Counted from the stretch's first letter, positions 24,157 to 33,199 are shown. The stretch is DNA of 64,000 nucleotides from Bacteriovoracaceae bacterium (GCA_023701435.1 JAMPXB010000006.1:1-64000), one strand, 5' to 3'. Notes: generated by a model not told the origin, from the letters alone. Numbers and translations: made by a program.

Positions 24157-24447
24157 TTAAGAATTTGTAAAACCTATAGCATCTGCATTAACTTCAACAT
24201 AGGGACGATCTTTAAAAACTCGCTCAACAACATGGCCCCTTACAATGACTGGGTTACCTTTTCTGAGAATTTTCGCCCAATGTTCACATTCTTTCTCCCA
24301 CATTACGATATTGTGCCAGCGAGGGTTTTCCTCACCTTCTACCTGCTCGGCTAAAGTGAAAGTACAAAAAGACTTTTCTCTTTTTGTACGACGAAGTTCT
24401 GGATTCTTTCCCAGACGTCCATATATCGTTACTTCTTGTCCTTTCAT
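24157..24447 (-). CDS. ssb: Single-stranded DNA-binding protein (plasmid type)
   Basis: A 96-aa OB-fold protein starting VTIYGRLGKNPELRRTK, with TFTLAEQVEG and RWHNIVMWEKECEHWAKILRKGNPVIVRG, the pattern of bacterial SSB. It lacks the long acidic C-terminal tail of chromosomal SSB, which is usual for short element-encoded copies. In an ICE it would coat the transferred single strand and aid its replication in the recipient. It follows the AT-hook-like gene by 17 nt and precedes the excisionase gene. Confidence 0.85.
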   Translation of the reverse strand: MKGQEVTIYGRLGKNPELRRTKREKSFCTFTLAEQVEGEENPRWHNIVMWEKECEHWAKILRKGNPVIVRGHVVERVFKDRPYVEVNADAIGFTNS

Positions 24448-24464
24448 AAAATGACTCCTTCTTA

Positions 24465-24833
24465 TTAGTTAATCCCAAGCTTCTTAATTAGAAATTCACC
24501 GAGGGAGAGATTCTGACCAGTCTTCTTATTATGTTCATCAAGAAGACGTTGCACTTTTTCCATCTCGCCAAGGCTCATTTCTTGAATCTTCTCGAGGTCT
24601 TTGTCTGTGAGCTTGCTAACGGCATAAAGACAGACATCCTTAAAAAGGATTACGCGCCCGTAATCCTTTTCATTGCATTTCCTTAGAAGACCAAAAATCA
24701 AATCCAATGATTCTTTTTCATTACTTAGATCCACGAAAAATTTGGTCTGCTCTTGATTAAGACTTACTTCCTTTTTTTGATTTTTGGGCTTCCTTCCTCT
24801 TTTTTTTATTGTTTCCATTTGTATTTCATTCAT
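24465..24833 (-). CDS. AT-hook-like relaxosome accessory candidate
   Basis: A 122-aa protein. Residues 9-20 (KKRGRKPKNQKK) match the AT-hook core RGRP/RGRKP that binds the minor groove of AT-rich DNA. The rest is helical and acidic with no known domain. Its gene starts 19 bp from the palindromic region at 24852 and is the next gene after the relaxase on the same strand. The position fits a small protein that helps the relaxase recognise oriT, as in many transfer systems, but that role is inferred. Confidence 0.55.
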   Translation of the reverse strand: MNEIQMETIKKRGRKPKNQKKEVSLNQEQTKFFVDLSNEKESLDLIFGLLRKCNEKDYGRVILFKDVCLYAVSKLTDKDLEKIQEMSLGEMEKVQRLLDEHNKKTGQNLSLGEFLIKKLGIN

Positions 24834-24851
24834 TATCTTCTCCCTTTTTAA

Positions 24852-24987
24852 TTTCCTGCCTGCTTAGTTGTTCTCATTCCCCCGCACGTAGAATATGACT
24901 CCATCTATCTACACTACGTGAGAGAGAGGGAGTCACATTCGGAGTGCGCGATTCCTTATTGGTTTCAACGATATAGCAGGCAGGAAA
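24852..24987. other. Candidate oriT (nested inverted repeats)
   Basis: The 195-bp gap between the AT-hook gene and the relaxase gene is full of inverted repeats. The outer arms are a perfect 13-bp pair TTTCCTGCCTGCT / AGCAGGCAGGAAA (24852-24864 and 24975-24987). Inside, 24883-24902 and 24929-24948 form a 20-bp pair with 4 mismatches, including GAATATGACTCC / GGAGTCACATTC (11/12). A third pair CACGTAG / CTACGTG lies at 24885 and 24914. Nested repeats beside a relaxase gene are typical of oriT. A role in expression is also possible. Confidence 0.6.
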
Positions 24988-25028
24988 AAAGTGTACTGAT
25001 CGCTAGTTAATAACTGTTTGCTATTCAT

Positions 25029-25763
25029 TTAGACCCTTTTTAAAACTTCCGCGAGAGTGACATTCTTCCCTTGAATGACTCCCATGATGTCTTCTGGTTG
25101 ATGATCACCAGAAGACATCAGAGGATGATAAAAGAACATAAACTTACTTAAGTTTTCTTTACCAAGTTTCTCTTCGGCCTGAGCGATGTATTTCTCCATT
25201 AAGTTTTGGGATGGAAAAAAGTACATCACATAGTGGTAGAAGGTGCTGTCTTCATACTGCTTCATTTTCTCCGTGAGACGCTGGTTGCTTTTTCTTGTCA
25301 GCTCAAGTTCAAAGGCGATCTTGAACTTGTGTCCCTTTTTTTCTAGGTAGAGAATGGCATCAGGGATAATTTTGTAAGTTAGCCTAAAATTTCTTTTGTC
25401 ATGAATCTCATGCTCAAGCTCAACGTCATCCAGCATCCCACGCTCATAAAGAGATCGAGTGATTTCTGAAACTTTGAGATCATGGATTAGAGTTTCATTA
25501 GAAAGCGAAGATGGGTTCTCCTTGAGCGATAGCTGGCCCTCTCCGATAGGGCTGAGATAGACAAATTTCTTGCGACTATAAGGGTCTCGGTATCCCTCCA
25601 GTATTTTCTTTTTCTGTAGTTCTCTGATGATGCGGTAAAAATTGTGATACTTCGGTGCACGTAAACACTCCTTCCTTAATGAATTAACATCCATAACCCT
25701 CCACTTAAGAAGTGGTGTGAGGTAATTTAAATGAAGGCTATTAAGGTTCATTTTTAGATCCAT
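25029..25763 (-). CDS. MOBC-type relaxase candidate (replication-relaxation family)
   Basis: A 244-aa protein with an N-terminal winged helix (residues 10-75) and a PD-(D/E)xK-like core: IPDAILYLE with PD at 134-135, and IAFELELTRK with E152, E154 and K158. The replication-relaxation family (PF13814 as I recall) includes CloDF13 MobC, a relaxase related to restriction endonucleases that nicks without a classical three-His Tyr enzyme. The gene lies directly upstream of VirD4, like the MobC/MobB pair of CloDF13, and next to the oriT candidate. AAGGAGG precedes the ATG. No other relaxase is seen in the element. Confidence 0.65.
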   Translation of the reverse strand: MDLKMNLNSLHLNYLTPLLKWRVMDVNSLRKECLRAPKYHNFYRIIRELQKKKILEGYRDPYSRKKFVYLSPIGEGQLSLKENPSSLSNETLIHDLKVSEITRSLYERGMLDDVELEHEIHDKRNFRLTYKIIPDAILYLEKKGHKFKIAFELELTRKSNQRLTEKMKQYEDSTFYHYVMYFFPSQNLMEKYIAQAEEKLGKENLSKFMFFYHPLMSSGDHQPEDIMGVIQGKNVTLAEVLKRV

Positions 25764-25778
25764 GCTTCCTCCTTGGGT

Positions 25779-27167
25779 TTAGTCCACAATTGATGGTTGT
25801 TTGGCCTTAGGAGCCTTGCTTTTTCTCATGACATCCCACTTTCTATTTCTGATGTTAATGAGATTAACTTTTGTTGGGCCTTGCCTTAAGAGAATACACT
25901 GGCCAATATCAAGGCCCTTAATGATATCTGGGTGAACAACAAGCTCGAACACTTCACGTTCACTTCCTGACTTTTGTTGCTCTCCGTTTTCAATTCTATA
26001 GGTTTGCTTCTTCGCTAGAATTGTCCCTACAGCATCTGCAAAAAGCGAGGCAGAGCTATCAAGTCGCTGCTTCAGAATAAAAAGATTTCCGGCGTTCTCA
26101 ATTACTTGTTTGGTGAGGTCGGGATTTACTCGGTCAATATCTGATGCTGTTTGAACTGCAACGGTTAGCTCCATACCAGCACCACGACACTTATTTTGAA
26201 GTTCGATGAACTCAGGAGTTACCAGTGAGCCAAACTCATCAAAGTAAACGCTAATAGGATTTTCTAGTCCTTTATTCTCTCCAACAGCGAGAGTCTTATA
26301 GGAATTATAGAGAAGCTCACCCAAGAAGAGTTTTCCTACTGCTGAAGCCGTTTCACCGTAACCTTGTGTCGATAGGCCAATATATAGACAGGCCTTTTCT
26401 TCACGAATCTTTGACAGAGTTAAAGCACCAGGCCCCTCAGCATTGAGGATCTTTCCAAAGTCTGAAACTAATATGGCCTCAAGTTTAGCAATAAGACCTA
26501 TGTTCTCTTTGCTTTCAAGGCGTACTAATTCATCAAAGACCTTCTTAAGAGTGAAGGTTTCACCATCCTTTTCCAGTTTTTGAAGGGCCTTGGTTAAACT
26601 TCTTCGTGAAGCATCTCGATAATATGGCTCTGACCAGTCAAAAGAGCGCATGATACGATCAACGACTTGGTTTACTGTTCCTTCCCTAAGTGGATTAAGA
26701 GAGATTGAGTCTTTAAAGTGTTCAGAGAAAATATAGCAAGGCTTATTGTACTGCTCACAAATCTTCTGAAACGTAGTTAAGGCCTCCATATCTCCTTTGG
26801 GGTCAAAGAAGATAATGGGTTTATCTTTACGCAAAGAGTGTTCCTGGAGGATGCTGATAAGATTTGTCTTACCAAAGCCAGATGCTCCGACAATGAAGCT
26901 ATGGCGGCGAAAATCCACTTCCTTAAGTAAAAACTCTTTTCTATTTTTAGTATCAATCCCAAGTGCGTCTTGAATTTGGGTTGTTGTTCTCACGTTTAAT
27001 GCCTTTCTGTTAATTTGTTCGAGTGGTGGGTTCTTCTTTAAAATCTTCATCCAGCCCCACTTGAAGACTTCCTTTCCAAGGTCAAAGAGCAGGACGCATA
27101 ACTCATGGAAGATTTCATAGATAGGTGTGAATAAATCTAGCTGTGGCTGTTGATTTTTATTTCTCAT
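25779..27167 (-). CDS. virD4: VirD4/TraG-like type IV coupling protein
   Basis: A 462-aa protein with a Walker A loop GASGFGKTN (about residue 100), DPKGDMEALT, a Walker B in ISVYFDEFGSLVTPEF, and AVQTASDIDR. These are hallmarks of the VirD4/TraD family, which hands the relaxase-DNA complex to the T4SS channel. The N-terminal 50 residues form a weak membrane-proximal region (ELCVLLFDLGKEVFKWGW) rather than two clear helices. I choose the ATG at 27167 (GGAG upstream), which overlaps the lipoprotein stop by 11 nt; a longer frame from 27218 lacks a ribosome site. Confidence 0.9.
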   Translation of the reverse strand: MRNKNQQPQLDLFTPIYEIFHELCVLLFDLGKEVFKWGWMKILKKNPPLEQINRKALNVRTTTQIQDALGIDTKNRKEFLLKEVDFRRHSFIVGASGFGKTNLISILQEHSLRKDKPIIFFDPKGDMEALTTFQKICEQYNKPCYIFSEHFKDSISLNPLREGTVNQVVDRIMRSFDWSEPYYRDASRRSLTKALQKLEKDGETFTLKKVFDELVRLESKENIGLIAKLEAILVSDFGKILNAEGPGALTLSKIREEKACLYIGLSTQGYGETASAVGKLFLGELLYNSYKTLAVGENKGLENPISVYFDEFGSLVTPEFIELQNKCRGAGMELTVAVQTASDIDRVNPDLTKQVIENAGNLFILKQRLDSSASLFADAVGTILAKKQTYRIENGEQQKSGSEREVFELVVHPDIIKGLDIGQCILLRQGPTKVNLINIRNRKWDVMRKSKAPKAKQPSIVD

Positions 27168-27663
27168 AAATGTGCTCCCATGCTTTAAATGGACTGATCT
27201 GGATGGTCCTATTGTCAATTTCTAGTGTTCTGGCATCAGATTCGTACTCGATGATGAACTGTTTTTTTACTTTGCCTTCAAGTTCCGTTGGTAGCTTCTC
27301 AAGGGGGACTTCATACTTCTTAACAGGTTTAAAGTTCACTTCAGGCCTTATATGCTTAAGCTCTGGTGAAAAATCAAAAAGTGGTACTTTCTTGTGAAGT
27401 TGACCCGGTTCATCCAGAAGCATTGGGTCTGCTGTTTTCTTTTTAGGTTCATCATGAAAAAGATAAGCTAGACCTGCCCCCGCAATTGCTCCGATCACTC
27501 CCCCCATGTAAGCGTTCTTACCCTTGGAATACTCATTAGGTGAAAACACCACTCCGCCAGCTCCCCCGACAATTCCGCCAATGATGGCCCCGGCGCCGAC
27601 ACTTTTCTTAAGTGATGAGCAGGAGGTAAGAAAAATAAGAAAGACTAAAAGACTACATTTCAT
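27157..27663 (-). CDS. Glycine-zipper lipoprotein (VirB7-like position)
   Basis: A 168-aa lipoprotein: lipobox FLTSCSS (Cys at 15), then a Gly-zipper GAIIGGIVGGAGGVV with a second Gly-rich helix GGVIGAIAGAGLAYLF near residues 25-67, of the kind that spans or tightens in the outer membrane. The C-terminal half is soluble. In the T4SS gene order it sits between VirB10-like and VirD4, where VirB7/TraV-like lipoproteins anchor the outer core. That functional parallel is positional. Confidence 0.65.
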   Translation of the reverse strand: MKCSLLVFLIFLTSCSSLKKSVGAGAIIGGIVGGAGGVVFSPNEYSKGKNAYMGGVIGAIAGAGLAYLFHDEPKKKTADPMLLDEPGQLHKKVPLFDFSPELKHIRPEVNFKPVKKYEVPLEKLPTELEGKVKKQFIIEYESDARTLEIDNRTIQISPFKAWEHIYEK

Positions 27664-28405
27664 TGACTGCCTCCATGAAATAAATCAAGACTTCCTCTCC
27701 GGCCTCGATAGTGACAACAGGTTCAGCGGTTTTCATTTCATCTAACAAAATGTCAGAGGTGGTTCGTCCTGATTCAATGAGGCCTTGAAGGACTTGATTC
27801 TTAGTTGAGTCATCTCTTACGGAACCAAAAGCCGAACCGAGCCGAGATTGTGCGCCAGAGAGCATCCCTTGAGCGAAGTCACTTATGACGGCCCCTGTGA
27901 TAAGTTGGTCCTTGGCATCGTCATAGACTCCCTCAAGACCACTACTTCCATCCGTGTTAAGTAGCTGGGCCTGAATGGGAATTTCCTTATCAGTTGTCAC
28001 CATCTTGTTACAAAGTGTTAAAACACGCTTATTTTGAGTGGTTCCCTGACATGAAAATTTAGTCTTAAGCGGTAGGCCCTGATTGGGATGGGCAATGACA
28101 ATCACGGGACTCGATAAATTCGTTGAGACAATCGAATTTAGAAGAGTACCACGGAAGACTTTACCCGTGAGGATTTTAGCCCTTTGTTCCCATATAACAG
28201 GAACTCCACTCCGACTTTGAAGAAGTGAATTGAGCCGCTTGTTGTTTTCAAGAATTTTGTTGAGAATCTCGCCATGATTATCCCCCCTTTTTATGGTTTT
28301 CTGGTGAGGCGTTGTTACAATCTTGTTCATTCTACTTATCCTTGCTGTCTGGGCTTTGAGGTTAAAGCTCACGCAGGCGATCATTATTACCGCTATATTT
28401 TTCAT
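27653..28405 (-). CDS. virB10: VirB10/TraB-like T4SS protein
   Basis: A 250-aa protein with an exported N-terminus (signal ending at FNLKAQ). Its C-terminal part resembles the VirB10/TrbI beta-barrel: AKILTGKVFRGTLLNSIVS, PVIVIAHPNQGLP..TKFSCQGTTQNKRVLTLCNKMVT, a Gly-rich middle stretch, and VVTIEAGEEVLIYFMEAV at the end. Cys residues in the middle may form a disulfide. It lacks the N-terminal inner-membrane helix of classic VirB10, so it is either a shortened form or one with a cleaved signal. It overlaps the lipoprotein gene downstream by 11 nt. Confidence 0.65.
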   Translation of the reverse strand: MKNIAVIMIACVSFNLKAQTARISRMNKIVTTPHQKTIKRGDNHGEILNKILENNKRLNSLLQSRSGVPVIWEQRAKILTGKVFRGTLLNSIVSTNLSSPVIVIAHPNQGLPLKTKFSCQGTTQNKRVLTLCNKMVTTDKEIPIQAQLLNTDGSSGLEGVYDDAKDQLITGAVISDFAQGMLSGAQSRLGSAFGSVRDDSTKNQVLQGLIESGRTTSDILLDEMKTAEPVVTIEAGEEVLIYFMEAVNEM

Positions 28406-28425
28406 CTGATCTGTCCTTTAAGCTC

Positions 28426-28896
28426 TTAATTCAGGATTCGCAGTCCCTCATAGAGGATCGGAACCCCTTTAGATAAATACTCCCGATGCTTAATCCTCAT
28501 CCCGTTGACCGTGACTTCTGATGATCTGTTGTTAATAAAAAGGATAGAGTTATCTCCTTCCAAGATTTCATAGTCCTTGGTCTTGATCTTCTTGGTGAGA
28601 GCATGGTTCATGACACCATTTTTAACCTCAACGAACTGATGAGGATTCACTTTGGCCTCTTTTAGATCAAAGTAGTACTTGCTGTTTTTTGTAATCACCA
28701 AGAGATTAGAATAGGCCCCATCAATTTTGGGCTTAATCGCCAATGTCTTGTGATTATTGGTCACTTGAAAAAACAGCTCCTCCTGACTTCCGCCGTATAG
28801 ATAGCTTTGAATTTCCGAATCAAAACTAAGAGTCGTGAGAAGATTTAGACCCAAGAAGACGGTGGTCATCTGATTCATTAGGATATGAAAGATCAC
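28426..28896 (-). CDS. virB9: VirB9/TrbG-like T4SS protein
   Basis: A 156-aa protein with a signal-like N-terminus and the VirB9/TrbG pattern KTLAIKPKIDGAYSNLLVITKNSKYYFDLKEAK (residues 52-80), in which the invariant NLxV.T and Y.F.L strand is clear. This domain forms the outer-membrane core complex with VirB7 and VirB10. It is about half the length of a classic VirB9, so the C-terminal domain that binds VirB7 may be reduced. It overlaps the VirB8-like gene by ATGA. Confidence 0.65.
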   Translation of the reverse strand: MIFHILMNQMTTVFLGLNLLTTLSFDSEIQSYLYGGSQEELFFQVTNNHKTLAIKPKIDGAYSNLLVITKNSKYYFDLKEAKVNPHQFVEVKNGVMNHALTKKIKTKDYEILEGDNSILFINNRSSEVTVNGMRIKHREYLSKGVPILYEGLRILN

Positions 28897-29342
28897 ATTT
28901 CCTCCTTCGCTGGAATCTCATCCAGTTGTATAAGCTTGTAATAGAATGGATTACTATCACTTCCCTGAAGCTTGATCTTAAAGGCCGTGAGCACACCTTC
29001 AGATTTAAGAATAATTTTACAGGCACCCACTTCAAGAGACTTCACCTGAAAAATCTTATCAATCGTCATTGAAAAGTTGTCTTTCTCTGCGATTTTTATC
29101 ACTTCATTATGAACGACATGGGAATTAGGCGTTCCTCCTGCAAGTCCCACAAAAGCAAGGCGACAAATTTCTTCAGCAAGAGGTCTTTCTTCAAAAATAG
29201 AACCACCTTGATAAAGAAAGTAGCGTCTATCGAAAAATTGCAAGATAACCGCAGTCAAAGAAATCAAAATCGTAATAGCGAGAACTATTTTGAGCTTTTT
29301 ATTTTCTTTGGTAAAACTTGCTTCAAAATTATCGTAGTTCAT
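28893..29342 (-). CDS. virB8: VirB8/TraE-like T4SS protein
   Basis: A 149-aa protein with one N-terminal membrane helix (KIVLAITILISLTAVILQFF, residues 18-37) after a short cytoplasmic region, then a periplasmic domain. Bitopic topology, size and place between VirB6-like and VirB9-like genes match VirB8/TraE, which links the channel parts. It is shorter than VirB8 (about 230 aa) and closer to TraE-like forms (about 190 aa). The downstream gene overlaps by 4 nt and the upstream by 14 nt. Confidence 0.6.
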   Translation of the reverse strand: MNYDNFEASFTKENKKLKIVLAITILISLTAVILQFFDRRYFLYQGGSIFEERPLAEEICRLAFVGLAGGTPNSHVVHNEVIKIAEKDNFSMTIDKIFQVKSLEVGACKIILKSEGVLTAFKIKLQGSDSNPFYYKLIQLDEIPAKEEM

Positions 29343-30678
29343 TTGTTTTCTCCTTCTTTCTTGGGCGAATCACCGGATTCTGAACTCGTGGAGCAGGGGC
29401 AACTGTTTTTCTCTTCGCTGTCACAGGAGCTGATACATTTCCCTTTTCAGGATTCACCGGACGATGAACTTTATGTGGATTAACCGTATTTCCATCAATG
29501 CCGTATTTCTTCTTAATGGCCTCGCCCTTATGAGGGTTAATGCTGTCCCAATACTTTTGATTGAATTTGAAGTTCTGTTTCTTGAGTTTAACAAAATCTT
29601 GAGTTGGTTCGGCATTGGTGGCAGGTTTTAATTCTCCTAGATGTGCTTTCCCTTGTTGGGCCTGTGCTGAAGACTTAGAAGTCTTAGTATCCTTCGCTTC
29701 CTGACTATTCTTCCTTACTTGAGTTTGATTATTCTCCTTAACCGAATCCTTTCCTTGCTTCTCGCTCATCTTCATTGAGTTTGACCTCAAATTGGCTCCC
29801 GTGGATCTTGATTGAAGGGAGTTTCCTTTTCGGGCACTGAAACTGGACTTACCAGTAAAGCGATCTTTCATTTTCGTAAGGAATGGGAGAAGGGCCATCG
29901 TTTTCATCCCTGAACTCACTACCATTGTTCCCATCTTAGAACCGAAGAAATGGATACCATCTCCCTTAATCATGCCGTAGCTAATAAGCGGACTAATAAG
30001 GAGAAGCAAAGTGACTCCGAATAACCAGATGATAGTGTCAACCTTTGTAACGATAAGATCACTTCCAAGGGCCGTTTCATCAATGCTGTTTCCAACGAGA
30101 GCGAGAATCGCCACAATCACAAAGGGCATAATCATGCACCATAGACTTGCTTGCACAGTTCCCTTGAGAGCATCTTTCGTCCAACCGAGAAAATACAGAA
30201 TGGCAGTGACACCAGAAAAGACATAAGTCAGATGGTACACGCTGGAATAGATGAGCTTTAAAAGCCAAATAAAGACTTTAGCAAGTAGGAAGAAAGCCGT
30301 TGCAAGAAGATCATTCAGATTCGGAACTACAAGCGACTGGATAAAATTCCATTCTTTCTTTTCATTAGTTTTAACCTTAGTGTGATACCACTTCTTAACG
30401 AACAGATTTCGAGGACTCACTTTTTTAAGCGTATAGGTCGCACTATCAAGAGCTAACGCCGAGGCTGTGGTATGAAATTGATAAAATGCCCCCATAAAGA
30501 CCGTGATAAGAAGAAGCTTCTTAATTACTCCCCCAAAATCCATATCGCCAAAGTATTCCAAGATGAGAGCAATAGTGAACACGGGGGCAATAAAGTAAGT
30601 CGCGATACTTGTCATCTCTTTGTAGAGCCGAAAAACACTTGGTTCCTCAATAAGTAACATCTCTTGCAGGATATTCAT
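29329..30678 (-). CDS. virB6: VirB6/TrbL-like membrane protein
   Basis: A 449-aa protein with five to seven membrane helices in residues 20-250 (YFIAPVFTIALILEYF, LLATAFFLLAKVFIWLLKLIY, ASLWCMIMPFVIVAILALVG, TIIWLFGVTLLLLISPLISYG) and a long soluble tail (280-449) rich in Ser, Lys and Gln. This is the layout of VirB6/TrbL, the inner-membrane pore. The tail, with repeated Lys/Thr/Asn/Gln segments (SLQSRSTGANLRSNSMKMSE), is low-complexity and may be disordered. It overlaps neighbours on both sides by 4 to 14 nt. Confidence 0.75.
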   Translation of the reverse strand: MNILQEMLLIEEPSVFRLYKEMTSIATYFIAPVFTIALILEYFGDMDFGGVIKKLLLITVFMGAFYQFHTTASALALDSATYTLKKVSPRNLFVKKWYHTKVKTNEKKEWNFIQSLVVPNLNDLLATAFFLLAKVFIWLLKLIYSSVYHLTYVFSGVTAILYFLGWTKDALKGTVQASLWCMIMPFVIVAILALVGNSIDETALGSDLIVTKVDTIIWLFGVTLLLLISPLISYGMIKGDGIHFFGSKMGTMVVSSGMKTMALLPFLTKMKDRFTGKSSFSARKGNSLQSRSTGANLRSNSMKMSEKQGKDSVKENNQTQVRKNSQEAKDTKTSKSSAQAQQGKAHLGELKPATNAEPTQDFVKLKKQNFKFNQKYWDSINPHKGEAIKKKYGIDGNTVNPHKVHRPVNPEKGNVSAPVTAKRKTVAPAPRVQNPVIRPRKKEKTNELR

Positions 30679-31334
30679 TTCTTATCCTTTGAAATGCCGT
30701 AAGCTTTTTCTTTCTCGATCTGCTCTAAACGCTTTTCTTCCAGTTGTTCCGCCATGAGGCGATTACTAGTGGAGAGCTTTTCTAAAATTTCAAGCTGGGT
30801 GTTGTGCATATCCACATTTTGTTCATAAATCATGGCCGTATTCTGGGCAGTAAGCTGTGTGGCCCGACCTGTCGTTTTCGCTTTGACGGATTTATCCACC
30901 TGAGACTTAGCAATCTGACCCTTACGAACATTTACTTTTTTTTGAATTTTGACCTGCGCTTTAGTCTTTGATTCATCCGATTTTATGATGGCGTACTCAC
31001 GCATGAGTTCCTTCATCTCTGCCATAGAGTATTTAAGCTCACGAATGGCCCAGTTTAAGTCGCCAATATTTGCCACTTCTTTTTTAGCGGCAAGTGATTC
31101 TGCGATATAAAGCACACGCTCAGCCCTAAAGTATTCATCCTGAAATAACTCGTTATACTGCTGCATCTTCGCCGTGTACTTTTCCGCATTACTGACAACC
31201 TTCTCTAATTCATTAAGCTGACTGGCCGTTGTCGTGACCAGCTCTACCAAGAGTGCCGTATCAGAACTGATAATCTGAGCATAACTTGGAAGTGTGAGAA
31301 GCATAATTCCTGCACTTAAAAGTATCTTTTTCAT
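30675..31334 (-). CDS. virB5: VirB5/TrbJ-like periplasmic protein
   Basis: A 219-aa exported protein (signal ending LPSYAQ near residue 20). The rest is almost all amphipathic helix with a coiled-coil pattern (LNELEKVVSNAEKYTAKMQQYNELF, then RLMAEQLEEKRLEQIEKEKAYG). VirB5 and TrbJ proteins are helical bundles of this sort, made at the pilus tip or next to the ATPase. It overlaps the VirB4 gene and VirB6 gene by 4 nt each, so it is part of the T4SS operon. Sequence identity to TrbJ is low by eye. Confidence 0.6.
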   Translation of the reverse strand: MKKILLSAGIMLLTLPSYAQIISSDTALLVELVTTTASQLNELEKVVSNAEKYTAKMQQYNELFQDEYFRAERVLYIAESLAAKKEVANIGDLNWAIRELKYSMAEMKELMREYAIIKSDESKTKAQVKIQKKVNVRKGQIAKSQVDKSVKAKTTGRATQLTAQNTAMIYEQNVDMHNTQLEILEKLSTSNRLMAEQLEEKRLEQIEKEKAYGISKDKK

Positions 31335-33199
31335 GAACAGCTCCAGTACGGATTTTTAATGATCGTGAAATTCTTCATTGCGTCTTGAAACGGAAGAAAC
31401 TTGCCACCACTCGCAAGATATTCTTCAAACTGCTGATTATCATCACGGGCACTTGTCATCACCTGATACTCAAGTGGTGTTGGGTAGTAACGAATAGGCT
31501 TTTTAATCGATTCAGTTAAAAGCAGGAACTCGCTGTAAGCCCCTTTTATAGATTGCACTGAATCTAAGAGTGACTTGGTGTGAGCATCAATGAATTCGGA
31601 TGTCGATAGACTCTGCCGAAACAAAAACTTAAAGTAAGTGTTTTGAATAATCACACGCCCAAGCTGAGATTCTGAAAAGTCATCTAGGTTTTGCGAGATC
31701 GCAACCGCACTTGCCTTATGTTTCCTGAAGGTTCTAAAGCACTCTGCGATGTAATCCGCATTTTTAAGGAGTAAGTGCCAGCACTCATCAAAGATAAAAA
31801 TCTTCTCTCCCTCAAGATGCTTAAAATACTCAATAAGATAAATAATCAGTGGAGCCTTCATTGCCTCTGGATAGAGAGAGAAGTCACAGTAAGTAAAATC
31901 ATTTAGAGACAAACTTTCGTCCGTGAAAAATTCTTCAATCTCATTGAAGTAATAGCGGATTCCTGAGAATGATTTTTCAAGCTCTGTTAAAAACGCTTTA
32001 AAGCTTGTGATCTTTCCATCCTCAGAGATCGTTTTAATCACTTCATAGAGTCTCCCCTCCTCGCGGCGAGCTAGCTTTTCATCCATCGTCGCCATTACAA
32101 ACTCTTTAAGGTAGCGAGGGTTCTTAAACTGATAAGGATTAAACTTTTGAGAGAGAATCGCTCCATCATGAAACTTGGCGTTTTTAGCAAATGAGTTTCC
32201 AAGATCGAGAACAATCGCCTTTGTTCCACGCCCAAGTTCCTGCCAGAGGAGCTTATTTGCCATCATGGATTTTCCTTGCCCCGATGAACCAGTGATAAGG
32301 ACGTTGTAGTTCAAGGCCTCGGCGCAAAACAGATCAAAAACGACAGGCTTTCCACTGCGAGAAGTAAGCTCAAATCCTTCATCCATCACAAAATCTCGAT
32401 GATATGGAATAAGGTGGCACAGATAGTCCGAAGGCACGTATAAGGCCCGTTTAAAGCTGGCAGGCACTCCAGGAACAAGACTCTGATAGAAATGGGACAG
32501 TCCACTAGCTTCTACATGGAGCTTGGCCCCCTTCCCTCTAAAATCATAGAGCAGTTTATCCGTGAGTTTATCCAATTCGCTTTTAGTTGAGGCCTTTAAT
32601 AGGAAAAACATCTCTACACTGAATAGACCCTTCTCATCACTAGTGACGGCATCAAAGAGTTCTTCCGCCTGGTGGTAAGCATTCTCTGAATCCAAATCCC
32701 GCATCCCTTTAAACAGGGCTGAGAAATGGAGTTTCCGCTTCATATTGATGGAGCTTTTGGCCTTCAATTTATCTATCTTTTTAAAGTTGATAACAAAATC
32801 GGCCCATGAACAAGGATCAAGCTTCTCTAAATTCAGTGGAAAATCTACAACCGAGAGCAGTCGGACAAAGTCATTGCCACAGGTAAGATAATTCTCATAG
32901 AAATGAGCATCGACTTCATCACGACCTGTGAAGGTTGAAATTGGGGTTTCTTGTGGAAGAACTTTTCCATGAGTAAATCCAATCTCTCCAAAAGTATTGA
33001 TATAAAGATTCCCATCTAGCCAGTATATTTTAAAAGCTGAATCCGTATTAACCAGATCACTTCCAAGTTCTCTGAATACCCTTTCTTGGTTGTCAGCATC
33101 TAGTCCATCCATATCAGGAGGAAGAATTTGGAAGAAGGAACTAACTTCTCCCGTAAGAGAAGTTAGTTCATGTCCATTTACAGAAAATATCGGTGTCAT
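31331..33199 (-). CDS. virB4: VirB4/TraC-like ATPase
   Basis: A 622-aa ATPase with a Walker A (GSSGQGKSMMANKLLW, about residue 305), Walker B (KIFIFDECWHLL, about 465), and the VirB4-specific KHKASAVAISQNLDDF stretch. It lacks the CagE-like start of some VirB4 proteins. VirB4 powers pilus assembly and substrate transfer on the inner membrane. It is the most conserved T4SS gene and confirms the operon. It lies between VirB3-like and VirB5-like genes with 4-nt overlaps. Confidence 0.9.
   Translation of the reverse strand: MTPIFSVNGHELTSLTGEVSSFFQILPPDMDGLDADNQERVFRELGSDLVNTDSAFKIYWLDGNLYINTFGEIGFTHGKVLPQETPISTFTGRDEVDAHFYENYLTCGNDFVRLLSVVDFPLNLEKLDPCSWADFVINFKKIDKLKAKSSINMKRKLHFSALFKGMRDLDSENAYHQAEELFDAVTSDEKGLFSVEMFFLLKASTKSELDKLTDKLLYDFRGKGAKLHVEASGLSHFYQSLVPGVPASFKRALYVPSDYLCHLIPYHRDFVMDEGFELTSRSGKPVVFDLFCAEALNYNVLITGSSGQGKSMMANKLLWQELGRGTKAIVLDLGNSFAKNAKFHDGAILSQKFNPYQFKNPRYLKEFVMATMDEKLARREEGRLYEVIKTISEDGKITSFKAFLTELEKSFSGIRYYFNEIEEFFTDESLSLNDFTYCDFSLYPEAMKAPLIIYLIEYFKHLEGEKIFIFDECWHLLLKNADYIAECFRTFRKHKASAVAISQNLDDFSESQLGRVIIQNTYFKFLFRQSLSTSEFIDAHTKSLLDSVQSIKGAYSEFLLLTESIKKPIRYYPTPLEYQVMTSARDDNQQFEEYLASGGKFLPFQDAMKNFTIIKNPYWSCS

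Noticed and set aside
24852-24987. Palindromic region as a simple bidirectional terminator
   Set aside because: Arms are long, nested and lack T-tracts, and the flanking genes are on the same strand. This suits oriT better.
29109-30657. Plus-strand frames inside the T4SS operon
   Set aside because: They are antisense shadows of VirB8- and VirB6-like genes, without ribosome sites.
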